A DNA stretch of 64,000 bases, taken from assembly GCF_028858725.1 (NCBI RefSeq), contig NC_084763.1, positions 51,406,152-51,470,151 of the forward strand, in the 5' to 3' direction. Positions 51,647-64,000 of the stretch are shown here, piece after piece (positions within the stretch are counted from its first letter, which is position 1; every line of letters begins with the position of its first letter). The DNA comes from Colius striatus (lineage: Eukaryota > Chordata > Aves > Coliiformes > Coliidae). The position numbers and the translations under genes are program-made. The notes under the pieces are model-generated. The model had not been told where the DNA came from, did not search any database, and was given only the letters and a program-made list of their open reading frames with translations.

Positions 51647-54600
51647 CATGTAAATAAAGCAGTAACTAGCAATATATTTTTTTAACCTTGTTGCTTGTTT
51701 AGTGTGAAGAGTGACTTTGGGGTAGCATGCAGAAAGGGATGTTCTGGTTTGACGCTCAAAATGCTGAAATGTTTGGGGTGATTTGTTATTAAACTATACA
51801 GGCTAATTTTTCTACTAGTAAGGAAGGGGAAACTTTTTTTGTATTATGCATGCACTGCTGCAGAAACCTTGGGAATTTAGCTTAAAGTTTCTTAAGAAGT
51901 CTTCTTTGTACAGCTGTTAAATATTTAATTGATGTCTTTATCCCTTTTCCTTTTTTTTGCCTCTTTTTGTCAATTCTAGATGCCCTTTTTTTTTCCTATG
52001 GTGTCAGCAGGATTTTTATAGGTTTCCTTTTATCCCATCAAATTGGTAGACTGATCTCTGATCAACAGCATGGGTTTGGAGATAGTCATGGTTACACCTT
52101 CTAGATACCTTGTGAAAACAGAGAATGATAGAAGACTTTTTGAGGGAATGACACTGTCATTACGTATACTGCTAGATTATACTTCCTGTCTGGATTTCTG
52201 TCCTTGCCAACACCCTTCTTACCTGCTAAGCTGAAGAACACAGGATTTTGTTGAGCATGAAAGTCAGAAGTTTGAAGAAGTGTCAATTTGACATGGACAC
52301 TTAGAATTGTTATGTAGGTTTTAGGTTTTCTGCATTCTGATTTTCCTACAGGTGTCTTTGCAGAGATGAACATTTTTGCTGAGGCTGAAAGTATGGAATT
52401 CAGTTGTTTGTTTTGAGGAGAAAGCTGTGACCTGGATACCCGTAGGATAAATTCATTTCATGTGTCTTCTTCGTGTCAGTAATTACTTTTATTTGGCAGA
52501 TAATAACTGACTTCTGTATAAGATGCTGTTTGTACATTCCAGTTAAAGATGTTAGGAATGTCTTCTCTCACTGTGGCTTGACTGTTTCAGTACGTTATCA
52601 CAGTATACGTGTAAATGTGACCCATCTTCCTTGAAATCTTTGGTTTATGAGCTTGGGGACAACTGAAGAGATACCTTGTATGAATGATCCCACTTCTGAG
52701 GCTTTCTCTGTGTGCTGGATATATCTCCCTATACTGGACTTCAGGACAGAGAAAATACATCTTAAAGAGTAGTTGTATAACCTTTTCTTTGACTGTCTTA
52801 AGTACCTTTCTTTCTTGGGCGTTTCTTAAAGGAAGTGTTATATGTTTTTAAGAACAGAGGAGCTGTGTGTTTTGGAGGATTTTGGCTGTGTTCTGCCATG
52901 AGGGAGGACCAAAAAAACAGATATTCTCAAATGTATGCAACTTTTACTCTGAAATCACTTATGTGCAGGATTCAAGGTCTATGACCATAGAAGAAAATGA
53001 TAAGGGCTGAGGGGACATGTCCTCTAGGTATGAAATGTTTTCAGATAGATATGCCAAAAAGTTATTTTTTGAGGTATATATTTAATATTGCTTCATTTGA
53101 CTTTGTAGCAAAGTGATTTTAAATTCTCTATGTGGTTGACACTAAAAATAGTCAGTGACTTATTACAACTTTACTTGAAAATAATCAATGGGAGAACCTG
53201 GTTATTAAGGGTGACATACAGAGAAACCTGACATTGTTCTGTGGGTAATACTTTCTTGCCCTTAGAGGCAGGTCATTTTCTCACGTTCTGTACCTTAGCT
53301 GGAAAGGACTTTTTGTCTTTTCTGTTACCTTTTTAAAAGACCTTATACTTTGTCACATTAAAATAAGATGAGACTATTCAAGGAAAGACTTTTTTTTTTC
53401 TCACTGAAATTGCAGATTTAAAAGGGCAGTTAGCTAAGTGATAACCACTTGGGTGCAAAAACTGGGGAAAATAAATGACCCGATAGAAGAAATACCGCTG
53501 TTTTCAAGTGAGCATGGCATTTATTAGGGCGTTTGGAATATCCTGATGGTGGCTTTGAATGATTTTAGGGTTTAATAACTATATTCAAGATCTCCTTTTT
53601 GCTCTGGCTTATGTCAGTAGTTACTAAAATGTAATTATATACTGGTTGTTGAATCAGTAAAATGAGGTAACATTAGCCCATTTTCTGTTCAGCATATATC
53701 CATCTAGCTGAACGGCTATTTCAGGTATCACATTTCTGGGTAGACCAGCTGAAAGGTTGATGTGGGCCTTGCTTAGCACAGGCTATCACTGTGCTCTTGC
53801 TGAGGTACTGGTAGTCAACCAGGTGAGTCCCCTGTTGGGTTTGGTGGTTTGTTTTTGGTTTTGATTTTTTTTTAAAATACAGTTACAGGTCCCAGAAAAC
53901 GTAGTTAAGGCAATCCTTACATTTACAGTGAGACTTGTCTTTACATGATTTATTTGTGAAGTGTTCTATATGCTAAATCCTCCCAAACGTTCAAAAAAGT
54001 GTAGAGCAAATCTGAATGCCAGTCTTAAGTGTCTTATCATTTTGAATTTGGGTACTGAACATAAAATAAAATGACCTGAATGATTTTTCAAGACTCGATA
54101 GTGCAGTACACCACTTATTTCTTGTTTTCACTCTTAATCATTTCTGAAGATAATGTTCAGAACTTGGAGGATATCTGTTTAGATAGTTAAGAAGACAATT
54201 CTGTATTGATTGCTTGTGTTGCAATTACCTATAGCTGTCACTTAAGGATTTTTTGCATGCTCAATACGGGTCTCTAAATTAGAAGATTAAAATCAGACAG
54301 GCTGCTGGAGAACATGCAAGTTGGATGTGTGGGGTTTTTTTTAGACTGATGTAATGGGAAATTATTGATTTGAGATTTAATTTGAAATAGTATAATTTAC
54401 TAATGTCAGTGTTATATACTGATTTTACATAATTCTGTTACTGTATATTAAGATCCCAGTGATTCATGTAGTCCTTTATGATGCCATCTTATTTTTCATG
54501 GATGCTTTCATTGCTTGGAAAAAAGGGTTAAATACAATATTAAAATTAAAGTATGCATTTTACAGTGCACTTAAGCGTCTGTTGTATGTCCCTGTAATTG

Positions 54601-57600
54601 CATATAACAGGAAATGATGCTTTGAGGTACTCTGTGCAGAAACTCCTGAGGGAAACGATGCTTAAATCATTTTTAGTAGCCTGGGATTCTTCAGTCCATG
54701 AACGCAGTTGTATGCATTCCGGCCTCAATTTTGAGCATTGACTCCGTAAAGAAACAAGCATACAGATCTTTGGTAAAGAATGTGGCAAAAAAAGTCTTTG
54801 ATGTATTACATTTTATATTAAATAAGAATGAAATCATTACTTTTTCATTCTTGTGAAATGCAAATGAGTCTACCTAAAAGACAAGTCGCCTTAAGGATAT
54901 GAGGTATTCAGGTATTCATAACTTGATTACCATCATTTTTTGGCTTTCAAGGAAATTCTTGTAGGAACTCTGTAATACTCTTGCCAATGCTAAACATCAT
55001 CTGTTTCTTGCTTACTGTCTTACATCCACGTTTTAATTCGTGTTTTTGAAAACTTTCCTTGTTCCTTTTTAATGCTTTATCTGGCAAGGGATATTCTGGT
55101 GGGTGTGCTATGGTTGGACATGTCACAGGGTTACTCAACAGATGTTGACTCTTCTTTATAATTCAGATTCTTGTTCATAGTGGTGGCTGAAAGTTGGTGT
55201 TACTGAGCATGTCTTACATTTATTATTAGTATTGGCTTTTTCTGTTGCTGTGCTGGCAGACCTTGCAAAGGGCCCAAGGTTGGTGTGAAGATAAGCTTTC
55301 ACTTCTGGCATGTCTTTTAAAAAAAGTTACTTTTCTGGGGAGTACTGTTGTTTATGAATAGCTGTTAGTTCAGCAACTTGTATGAATGCTAAAAAAATTA
55401 CTTGAAATTAGAAGGAATTTGGAGGTTCTCACTACAAATGCTGCACCTCCCATTTCTCAGACCTAATGAAGTATTCCGACTGGATTTTGAATGCAGGTTA
55501 CACTATTTCTGTATGTAAACTTCAGTGGCTGATTGTTATGCATACTAAAATTATCTTTTGGCTAATTGGGAATATTTTTGTCAGAAAAAAAGATGCAAAT
55601 ATATTGACTAGTACTTTTAAACTTGATGTTTATGTATCTATAATCACAGGTATTTGCTTATTATTATTTTTTGATGTTGTGTGTTACCTGCGATTGTTTG
55701 ATCGTTCAAAACATCTGAATAAAGTGTTCTCTGTAAACTTTTCAGAGAATTTTGAGATTTGAGAAAAAAAAGGAGAAACAAAAGATTGCAGGGGAATGTT
55801 GAATAGATGGGTTTCTGCCCATCATGTAATGGAGGAAATCGCTGTCATTTTTTAGAGGCCAGCGATATTTTTTTTATTAGCTGCTATTTCTTTTGCCAAT
55901 TTTCCTAGGATCAAAATGTTCTTACTGGCTCCAGTTTCTACTCATAAGATTGAAAAATGGAGAAGGGACATTTATTTGTGCAGAACTGAAAAAAATGCTG
56001 TAACATGCTGAACAGGTTGGTGGGGAACACCTCAATAACAAACCCCATCCTTAGGCTAATGGATTATGTAACTTTTGCCTTTTAATCTTTGCATTGCTTG
56101 AACTTTAAACTGAAGCCTCTCATCTTGGCAGTTCCACAGTCCTCACTAATTTCCCGTTCATTAGTCATCTAATTGCACAGTTATTTTGGTTTCACACTAT
56201 CACTTTAAAACATGAAAGAAGATGCTACGTGAGGACAGACAAGTCAGTCATTGAGTCCTTCATATTTACTGTTTTTCTTTCCAAAAACTGTTGATAATCC
56301 TTCCAGGCTGTTCAGAGGAGCAGGCTGAGTCTTGTCAGGCTGCTCTGGATTCTCTGCATTTTCTTGTTCCAGAAATGGCTTCATTTCTTAGTTTGGCTCT
56401 AGCACTGAAAACTTTCTCCATTTTTATGTTTTTCCTTGCTGAAGAACGGAAGTAGGAAGGCTGATCTTTAAAGCTGGCTAGTATTTCTTTGTCTTCCTCA
56501 TTAGATGTACCAAGATGTAGGTTTCTGAGGACAAACTGTAGCATCTGTGTGGAAATACTTTGTGTTTTACATAGCTGAAAGCAGAATGTTGTTCTGGTGT
56601 GTTAACTATCTCACCAAGCAGCTGCAACACTTTGCTCATAGTAATGTGTTACTGTCATTGTGTTTAGAGTGGAAATGCTTTGTCTTTTCTGTAGATGTTG
56701 GTTGAAGTTGGCTGAGCCCACCTTGCCAATAAGCACTGCAGCTTGAGATCCCAGCTGTAAGAGTGCAGCAAAAAGAACTATTGTGGAGCAGCCCGGGGAG
56801 AAAACCAAGCAGTAAATTCTGACATGTATCAGCAAGTTGCTGAGCCACAGCAGCAGAGCTACAGGAGGACAAGACCACTATTATTTCTGTTTGAATACCC
56901 TTTGAATAGGCTATAGACTCTGGTATCTAAATTTGTTTAACGCATCGTTGAACTAGAATATTTAGAGGAGGGTCATAGGGTTTTGCATGCTTTCTTTGTA
57001 TGTCTTCTGCCTTTGATTTGAAATGTTGTGTGTGGCATGGCATTAATTTTGAAAATTGAAATGGAAAATTTCGTATAAGAAGGTAAATATGTTTCTTGAG
57101 TTGTATGTATATAAAATTACCCTTAGAACAAAAGGTATCTTATTTCTATATGAGAGGAGGGATGGAAGTAGGACTGTAAAAAGAAATTACTTTTTTTTAA
57201 CTTTTATGTTTAGAATTTGCATACTGCAATGTTCAGAGAAAGTAGGGAAGGATGGAAAAAACAATGACAAAGATGTGAGGAGAGGAAAAGCATGTCTTGC
57301 TGAGGAAGCCAAAGCAATTGTGCACTTTCTTCTGTTTTACTTAAGTGAGGAGATGGAGTCAAAAAACCCATGTCTCATTGTAAGTAAGGAAAAGTGGAGT
57401 TGTTTTTGTACCAGTGTGTGAGCTGTGTGTTAGAAATGGGATTCCAGAACACACCTGGTTGTGTCTAAGTGAAGCAGAAAGCAAGTAAAACATACGAGCT
57501 GTAAACATTTTTGTGTTTCATTTGAGCCTTTCACTGTTGTACGTTGACTTTCTTCTAACTCAATTTTAAACTTAAAAGAAATTCTGTATGTGATATAAGG

Positions 57601-57805
57601 AATAACCATGTAAGGGATGTTACTTTACAAAATGCATTTCTTTTGAAAATATTAGTGATTGCCAAGTTATTTGGGTTATGGTAGGAAAAAACCTATGTTT
57701 TCAGATGCACAGTAATGTTTTATGGGACTTTTGTGTTATTGTTTTGGTCTTTGATTTGTTTTTTTTTAAATGAAATTACTACTTATGTGTGTCCCTTTAT
57801 TTTAG

Positions 57806-57988
57806 GCATCAAAAAATAAAGATGGAAAAGAGCAGAGTGAAGCTGTATCACCATCGGAGGAAGAAGAAACTTTCTCTTGGCCTGGTCCCAAAACCGTTGT
57901 GCTAAGGAGGACATCTCAGGGTTTTGGCTTCACCTTAAGACACTTCATAGTTTACCCTCCAGAATCTGCAGTTCAGTTTTCTTTCAAA
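57806..57988 (+). CDS. ARHGAP21: ARHGAP21 coding exon 2 (start of PDZ domain)
   Basis: The exon has 61 codons, phase 0 at both ends, between a TTTTAG acceptor and an AAA|GTAAGT donor. It encodes residues 30-90. A charged linker ([11 protein letters not shown], then an acidic EEEE run) leads into [20 protein letters not shown] and [10 protein letters not shown]. This is nearly identical to the ARHGAP21 N-terminus as I know it from mammals and identifies the gene. The GFGFTL at residues 68-73 is the carboxylate-binding loop of the PDZ domain, which continues into later exons. PDZ domains bind C-terminal peptides of partner proteins; in ARHGAP21 this domain precedes the PH and RhoGAP domains. 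The related paralogue ARHGAP23 is less likely because the linker and the YPPESA segment match ARHGAP21. Confidence 0.96.
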
Positions 57989-58462
57989 GTAAGTAAATAT
58001 AGCTTTATTATACCTTTTAGGGTAAAAAAATACAGCTTCCTTGAAGGTAAATGTATGTTTAAATATATCTTAAACAGATTAAAGACCCCTTGTCTGTTAA
58101 ATGGGCAGTCTCACTTGCTGCATTGTTTGATATCTCTGCACTGATCTGTTCCAAGAGAGTGCAACTGACTATGACTTCTCCCAAGTTAAAAATATTTGTT
58201 ACTATGAATAAGACCGATGGGTATTGCAGAATATGGAAATATTTATATGTATGTATTTTTTTACCCAAAGCCAATGATAATTACTCTATGTACCTTTTCA
58301 AGGGTATGAGACTTGGGAGGGTTTTTTTGTTGGGTTTTTTTTTTTCCTTTTTGATCCCCTCTTTTTTTCTTCCTCTAGAACTGACATTTGCCATACTATC
58401 ATACTAAGAGAATAGCCTGGTAAAACGTTAATTTGCCATAGCTTACCAACTTTCTGCTTGAA

Positions 58463-58575
58463 TATCACAGAATGATTGGGATTGGAAGAGACTTCTAGAG
58501 ATCATCTAGTCCAATCCCCTGCTAAAGCAGGTCTACCTAGATCAGGTCACACGGGAACATGTCCAAGCAGGCTTA
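58463..58575 (-). mobile_element. CR1 LINE 3' fragment, antisense
   Basis: TATCACAGAATGATTGGGAT, GGAAGAGACTTCTAGAGATC, ATCTAGTCCAATCCCCTGCT and AAGCAGGTCTACCTAGATCA appear in the order of the CR1 3' end read on the opposite strand. It is 5'-truncated. Confidence 0.88.
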
Positions 58576-60327
58576 TATTAAAAGATAACTTTCTTAAATA
58601 AAAACCTGTGTAAAATACTAAGTCATAGCAAGTTAAGTAGCTAATTGGCCTACCTTGGCCAAAGGGTGTGTGTGTTCTCCTGTGTGACTGAACCTTTTGA
58701 AAGTTGCTGTAGTACGTGGTGCTGAGGAAAAGTTTGTTTAATAGTGATAAAAATTTGAATATTGAGAGAGAGTTTTTCTTAGTGAGTTCAAGCAACATTT
58801 ACTCCTTTTGAAATTATCAACAATTCAATTTCTCACAATCCATGCCATCTGTGTTTTGGTTTTGCTTTCCCAGTTAGTCATAAGAGTAAATTCTTAACAT
58901 GGTGAACAGATATCAAAGCTTCAGATTCTTTACAGGTAGCTAATTGACTTGTGTCTCCCCAGGAGTTTTTGCTTAAAATTGTCTTTTTTTTTATCTGTCC
59001 TTGATGCCTTTAAGATTTCTTTTGAAGCAGATAAAGCTTTGCAGGAGAAAACTTGCACATTTTTCTGTTTAACTTAGTGTTCAACCTGCCCTTGGAGTGC
59101 CCATTTTTTTCCCCTTTACAAGGAGTCACTGAGGCTAACTGAAAGTTAGACTATTAGCAGTGTCAGGTGATCCCAGCATTTCTGTCCTTCCACACGAGTT
59201 ATAGAGAGTCAGCCAAGGGTGATCTCTGGTTGAATTCCAATTGGAAACAGAAGAAGGAGGGTGGGGAAGCCTTAACTGAGCAGAAGAAATTCCATGCACT
59301 TGTTAGCATCTCCTAACAACAATCCCTGTTGATATTAAGAGTGAAAATAAACATCATGAACAAGATTAATCTCCTTAACTAGGAAATGAATGAGTAGGTT
59401 TCTTTCTGAGCATATCACTAGGTCTCTCAGAGGAGCTCACTGGCTTTTTCATGTGCAGCAGCAGATAGTCACAAGGAAGGGAAAGAAATGTCAGCACCTT
59501 CCTTCTCATTCACATCTGATGGTTTCTGAGCAGTTTGTAGTGAGCCTGATACCTGTCAATCTCAAGATGTGTCTTGAAGTTCTACCTCCTTTATCTGCAA
59601 GAGAGCACTTAGCACCTTTTTTTTTCCTGTTTTGTCTCTTATATGTCAGAATCTGGTTAATTCATTCCCATATCTGTTTTTTAAAGTAAATAATGAAATT
59701 GTTGGATAGTTGTGATACCTTTATGCAGGGATTCAATTACAACTAAAGATGATAAGGTTCATTTTGACAGAGGCCAATACTTCTGTAAATTAACTTGAAC
59801 CACTATTTTTCTTTCCTTTTTAATGTCCAAGAGGTAGAAGAAAAGAGCAGATCATCAAAATTATTACTTCTGCAGCTTCATGTGGGCTGGCTTTTATAGA
59901 AGTCTATTAACCTAAGTTATGGCATTAAAGAATGAAATTCACTTCTTGTCAACCTGATTCTAATATAAGGCAAATCTGATTTCTCTGCTGTTCTTTTTTG
60001 ACCAAAGATTATATTGGTCACCACTAATTACATACAGTCTCTTGTCATTGATTCTGAACTCAAGTAGCATTCCTTTCATTTTCTTCATTGATCAAAATTG
60101 TAAGTGCCTTGGAAAGCAGAGATGTTTTGCTTTGCACACCTTAGAGGTAGTATAATAATGGTAACTATGACTTGGTTTTGTGACTGTCTTGAATCTTGTA
60201 GTAGCATTGTCCTTCTCACCTGAGAATGCACGCAGTTATTTCTGATGTAATACAGATACTACAGCTGCAAGTTCAAGGTGCCATTCAGTTACTCAATGCT
60301 CTACTATTTTTTTTCAAAGCCACAGTC

Positions 60328-60475
60328 GTAGAATCACAGAATGGTAGGGGTTGGAAGGGACCTTTAGAGATCATCTAGTCCAACCCCCTTGCAGAAGCAG
60401 GTCCACCTAGATCAGGTTGTGTAGGAATATCTCCAGGCAAGTCTTCAAGACCTTCAAGGAAGGAGACTGCTGGCA
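60328..60475 (-). mobile_element. CR1 LINE 3' fragment, antisense
   Basis: TAGAATCACAGAATGGTAGG, GGTTGGAAGGGACCTTTAGA and GATCATCTAGTCCAACCCCC are close to the avian CR1 consensus, antisense to the gene. It continues through AATATCTCCAGG and AAGGAGACTGC before matching is lost. It looks less diverged than the other CR1 pieces in the window. Confidence 0.92.
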
Positions 60476-63092
60476 TGTTCTCTCTAGATCAGTGAAGAGG
60501 CCTGAACACTATTTATATTTAACTTACATTAATTATATCTATAATATAGATATTGTGTTCTTATATTTAATTCCTTTAACATTCAATATGTACATAGTGC
60601 TACAGATCTAGATCAAATTCAAGACATTCTGCTAAGTTCTAGTATCTTCTCAGGGTTCTTGCACAAAATAGCTAATTAACTAAAAATCAAGTAACTCTTT
60701 CATTGCAATTGTTATTAATTAATTTATAAACATTATGACAGGGAAGGGTTATGGAAGAAAGCAGCGTTTGGTAGATCTGTTGGTAGGAACAGTGCTGTGT
60801 GAAGGACGATGTGAAAGACGATCCTGGAAACTGAGGCTGTGGTTTAACACGCTTCGTTTTGGCAAAAGTACTTGGCTGTGCTTGTCTGTGGCCACACACT
60901 GAACTGTGAATAGTTGCACATTCAGGAAGAACACATTACATATCCTCATAGCTTCCTATGCCTCCTTTCCCTTAGGAAAGGGAATAGAATGTGTGGAAGA
61001 TTTCTTAAGCTAGCATTGTAAAAAGCTTGTGTTAAATTATACTTTTAACATCAGATGTTTATTAGAATTTGTTAGCAACATATTTCTTTTGCATGTGAAG
61101 TTAATTCTCCAAATTCAGTCAGTCTGAGAAGCAAGTAATTGATAAAAGAAAACTATCTCTTAAGGTATGGAAGCAGCATATACTAACATCTTGCAATGTG
61201 TAAGAGGTAAATGTAGGAGGGAAAGCTAACTCCAAAATAGTTTTGTTTTAAAGCATTCCATTTTTAAAGGCCTGAGCTCATTGGCTTGATACCATGAAAA
61301 ACTAATGTTTTGCAGCTGGCTTTTATAACAGAGCCTTGCATACTCAGTGACAAACTGACAAACCCACTGCAGTATTTCATAAACTTGGGCAATTCTGTAT
61401 TAGCTAGCCTTTTGCTTCCACATTTTCTTTGGTTTATAGCATCAAACCAGGTAACCTCCCTTAGGTGTGACCCATGTTTTCGAGACTATGAGCTCTAATA
61501 TTTAAAATCCTAAAGATATTTTTCATTTGACAGATTGACTGGAAACTAGAGACATGCAGATGTTAGCCTTGACCAATTCTTTACTACCAGTCATAGCTCA
61601 AAACCAACAGACTGTACAGGGCTTCACGAGGTACAATGATAAGTTTTAACAGTATTTGTTTACTAAGGTATGTTTTGACCAAAGTACAGATCAGACAGGA
61701 CCGTCCAGCTTAAGGATATACTGTTTGCTGCTCTCAGAGTTTGGGTGGTAATGATAATTATTGTGGCTTTTAGAAAGTAGAATGAGTACCATTAACTCAG
61801 TTTTTGAAGCGTTTCTTTTTTTTCCCTTCCTTGAAGTTATTTTTCTGTAGTATCTTACAAAGCTCCAGCAGAACTTCTGTGTCTCACAACAAATGTATAG
61901 CACCTAGTAGAGACATGTCTTATCCTCATTGTCACATAGCATTCATATCCAGTTCCTGTTCCTTTTCTTTCTTCAAGTCTTCCTCTCTTGAATGGTTTAT
62001 TCAGATCAATATGCAGTTGCTTTGAAAATATTTAAGACAAAAAAGATAATGATTTGTATGCAAATACAAAAGACCAAGATATTTAGAATGAATCCATTTA
62101 AAAGTAAAAGGAAATATACAGGTGAAAATAATTTCTGTGATCATTTCCTTACTCCATCTTTCCTCCAGGAGAAGCTGTTTCAGTTAACTGAGAGGAATTG
62201 TTATAAATACCTCCAAAATAGTACATATTACTCTAAGAAATTGTGTTTATATTGGCAGTTTATTAGTACATTTAAGGAAAAAGCAATATATTTCTGTATT
62301 TTAACAATTGGACTTTTCAAATAGCAGAATTTTGTAGAAGAGATTATCTGTGATCTTTCAAAAGCCTTTCATTCATAGTAAAATGTTGACAAGACAGTAA
62401 CTTAGATAAGTAATCATGTTCTGTTTTAACCATGCCATTCTCCCTCAGTACATCCCAACTGTGTGAGGGTTTTTTTGTTGTTTTCTTTTGTTTTTTAAGA
62501 ACTGTTGGTGATACCTGGTAGTTATGATTGTGTCTATGTAGTGTAATGAGCAAGACAGAATCTTCAAGGTTGCTACTCAGTGGTGTTTGGGATAGATATT
62601 TTTCTCTAGGCAGTAGTACTGAAGGCAAAACAAACTTGATATCTCAAATTTCAAAAAGCATATTCAGAGCTTACTTACAAAATATTTTGTATCTCTTGCA
62701 TATTATTGAGTTTTAGTATCCTTAGACATTTGAAGCACAGTCTCTCTTGCCTGGCTTTCAGGGTGGAGGCATGCTTCCAACAGCACACAAGGCAGTAGCA
62801 AGCTTCATGGCAGTGTTACAATGATCTTGGTACATTGGTTTTCAGAAAATTTCTGTGAGGATATTTCATGGCACTGTGCTTAGTTATTGATTGGTTGTTT
62901 TTAAAACAATTCTGTACTACATTCTCAGAATAAAAGCCTTAATTCTATAAAGTTGAGTGTTTGAAAAAGTGCAAGCTATCAGAATGCAGAATTAATGATT
63001 CAGGATCACTTCAGGTCTTCATAGCTTATAGCTGCCTATGCATTTTTTTCCACTTACCGAATTCTTAATATACACTCTTTCTTTTTCCTTAG

Positions 63093-63117
63093 GATGAAGA
63101 GAATGGGAATAGACAAG
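63093..63117 (+). CDS. ARHGAP21: ARHGAP21 coding exon 3 (25-nt microexon)
   Basis: CCTTAG\|GATGAAGAG starts the exon and GACAAG\|GTATGT ends it, giving residues 91-98 (DEENGNRQ) plus the first base of codon 99. The family sequence as I know it continues DEENGNR directly after exon 2, which supports the call. It lies within the PDZ domain region. Human protein as I recall it has Gly after the Arg, so the Gln codon may be an extra residue in this lineage; I cannot verify this. The length is not a multiple of three, so skipping would shift the frame. The downstream exon lies beyond the window. Confidence 0.87.
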
Positions 63118-64000
63118 GTATGTCTTGTTTTCATTCTTTCACAGATCAAATGTTGAACATTTCTCTTCAACTGTGTAATACCCTTCAATAGCTACCTAGG
63201 AGTTGGAAACATATAATCACTTCAATGTGACCGTCAACCTCATTGAATTTTGTGGCTTTGGAGCAAAAGAAGGAAAATATCTGTCTTTTAACTTCACCTA
63301 TTTAGTGTAGATGTTTGTGGGGCTGCTAAGTTAATTAAAACATGTGCTGTATCACTTCTGTGCTGAGCATATCACCTTTTCATGTATATTTCAAGTAGAC
63401 AAGGAACCAGATGCATTAGCTTTTAGTGTCAAAGCTTCACATTCTCTTAATTTGATCTGTATGCAAAGTACTACTACAAAGGGGTTGAGTCTCATGGATA
63501 TGTTTATATCCATGCCGTTTTTTAAAAAGTGCTGTACAGTGTGTCTGAGAGGAGCCAGTATGAAATGAGAATTTTGATGCAACTTACTCCAACAAAAGCA
63601 ACACAAAAGTATATAAACTAGTGTTGGTACTGATGGCAAAAATAGTATGCAAGTGTTCTAAAACTAAGATAAAAAGGTTATTCCTATTAGCTTTGTGATA
63701 CTTTCTTCAGAAGTTAACAGTACTGTTCTTCACCAGTTTTAGTAGTCTCATGAACATTTTGAGAGATCTGTGAAACATGTTTCACTGATGTCAGATGTGT
63801 GAATAAAATTCTATGACTTCATTTAGGAGGGTGTAAAAATGACTAATTTCTAGGCTATGCTTGTCAGTTCCCCTCCTTTTTTATAGCTTTCTCCCTCTCA
63901 CATTGCCTGTGTATGCTCTCTTAATTCACCAATTAATGTACTGTTTATTAATTTTTCCTGCATCTCAATGTCATTTAGTTGACATCTTTTTGGTATTTAG
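63118..64000 (+). other. ARHGAP21: ARHGAP21 intron 3 (start only)
   Basis: It begins with GTATGT after exon 3 and continues past the window end. It is AT-rich, with no further exon, repeat or RNA gene that I can support. The final bases (TTGGTATTTAG) resemble an acceptor by chance or design; what follows is not visible. Confidence 0.75.

Larger units (their letters stand above)
11094..57805 (+). other. ARHGAP21: ARHGAP21 intron 1
   Basis: This 46,712-bp intron runs from GTATGA to a TTTTAG acceptor. It is AT-rich and looks T- and G-biased on the coding strand. It contains CR1 fragments of both orientations, two LTRs, simple repeats, short direct and inverted repeats and a few exon-like islands listed separately. 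Stretches not covered by other entries show nothing I can support: no tRNA, no rRNA and no recognisable retrogene. Open frames are mostly short chance runs. Long first introns often host enhancers and alternative promoters, and the islands at 13466-13564 and 40280-40420 are the best candidates. Confidence 0.85.
57989..63092 (+). other. ARHGAP21: ARHGAP21 intron 2
   Basis: This 5,104-bp intron runs from GTAAGT to CCTTAG and contains two antisense CR1 3' fragments. If retained, the exon 2 frame would stay open for a further 52 codons before TGA at 58145-58147. No other gene or RNA feature is supported. Confidence 0.9.

Noticed and set aside
55466..55762. 98-codon + strand ATG ORF late in intron 1
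   Set aside because: AT-rich, hydrophobic by composition, without a promoter or splice signals; most likely chance.
1..64000. Bacterial-type features, CRISPR arrays, tRNA or rRNA genes
   Set aside because: The sequence is vertebrate nuclear DNA; no regularly spaced repeats, cloverleaf or rRNA segments were seen.

Overview
This is vertebrate nuclear DNA, most likely from a bird. The only gene I can name is the 5' end of ARHGAP21 (Rho GTPase-activating protein 21), on the + strand. The bird assignment rests on several CR1 LINE fragments with the typical avian 3' end and on LTR copies of a type I know from bird genomes. I did not assign a species.

Layout: 1 to about 9089 is upstream intergenic DNA with no recognisable gene; it carries one old LTR fragment (about 935-1355). 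About 9090-11620 is a large CpG island with the ARHGAP21 promoter, 5'UTR and first coding exon (11007-11093, 29 codons). Intron 1 (11094-57805, 46.7 kb) is AT-rich and holds CR1 pieces, two related LTRs in the same orientation (about 42571-43742 and 44665-45455), simple repeats and a few short exon-like islands. Exon 2 (57806-57988, 61 codons) encodes the start of the PDZ domain. Intron 2 (57989-63092) contains two antisense CR1 pieces. Exon 3 is a 25-nt microexon (63093-63117), followed by the start of intron 3 to the window end.

The three coding exons join in frame (phase 0, 0, then 1) and give residues 1-98 plus the first base of codon 99. The rest of the PDZ domain and the PH and RhoGAP domains known for this family lie beyond the window.

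The observations most worth checking are: an in-frame 99-nt candidate cassette exon at 13466-13564; a candidate alternative first exon with its own start codon, in-frame upstream stop and AP-1-like site at 40336-40419; four upstream ORFs in the leader, the last overlapping the main start codon as TAATG; a well-formed 3' splice site inside the 5'UTR; and the frame-critical microexon. I found no wholly new biological system. These are candidate regulatory or isoform features of a known gene.
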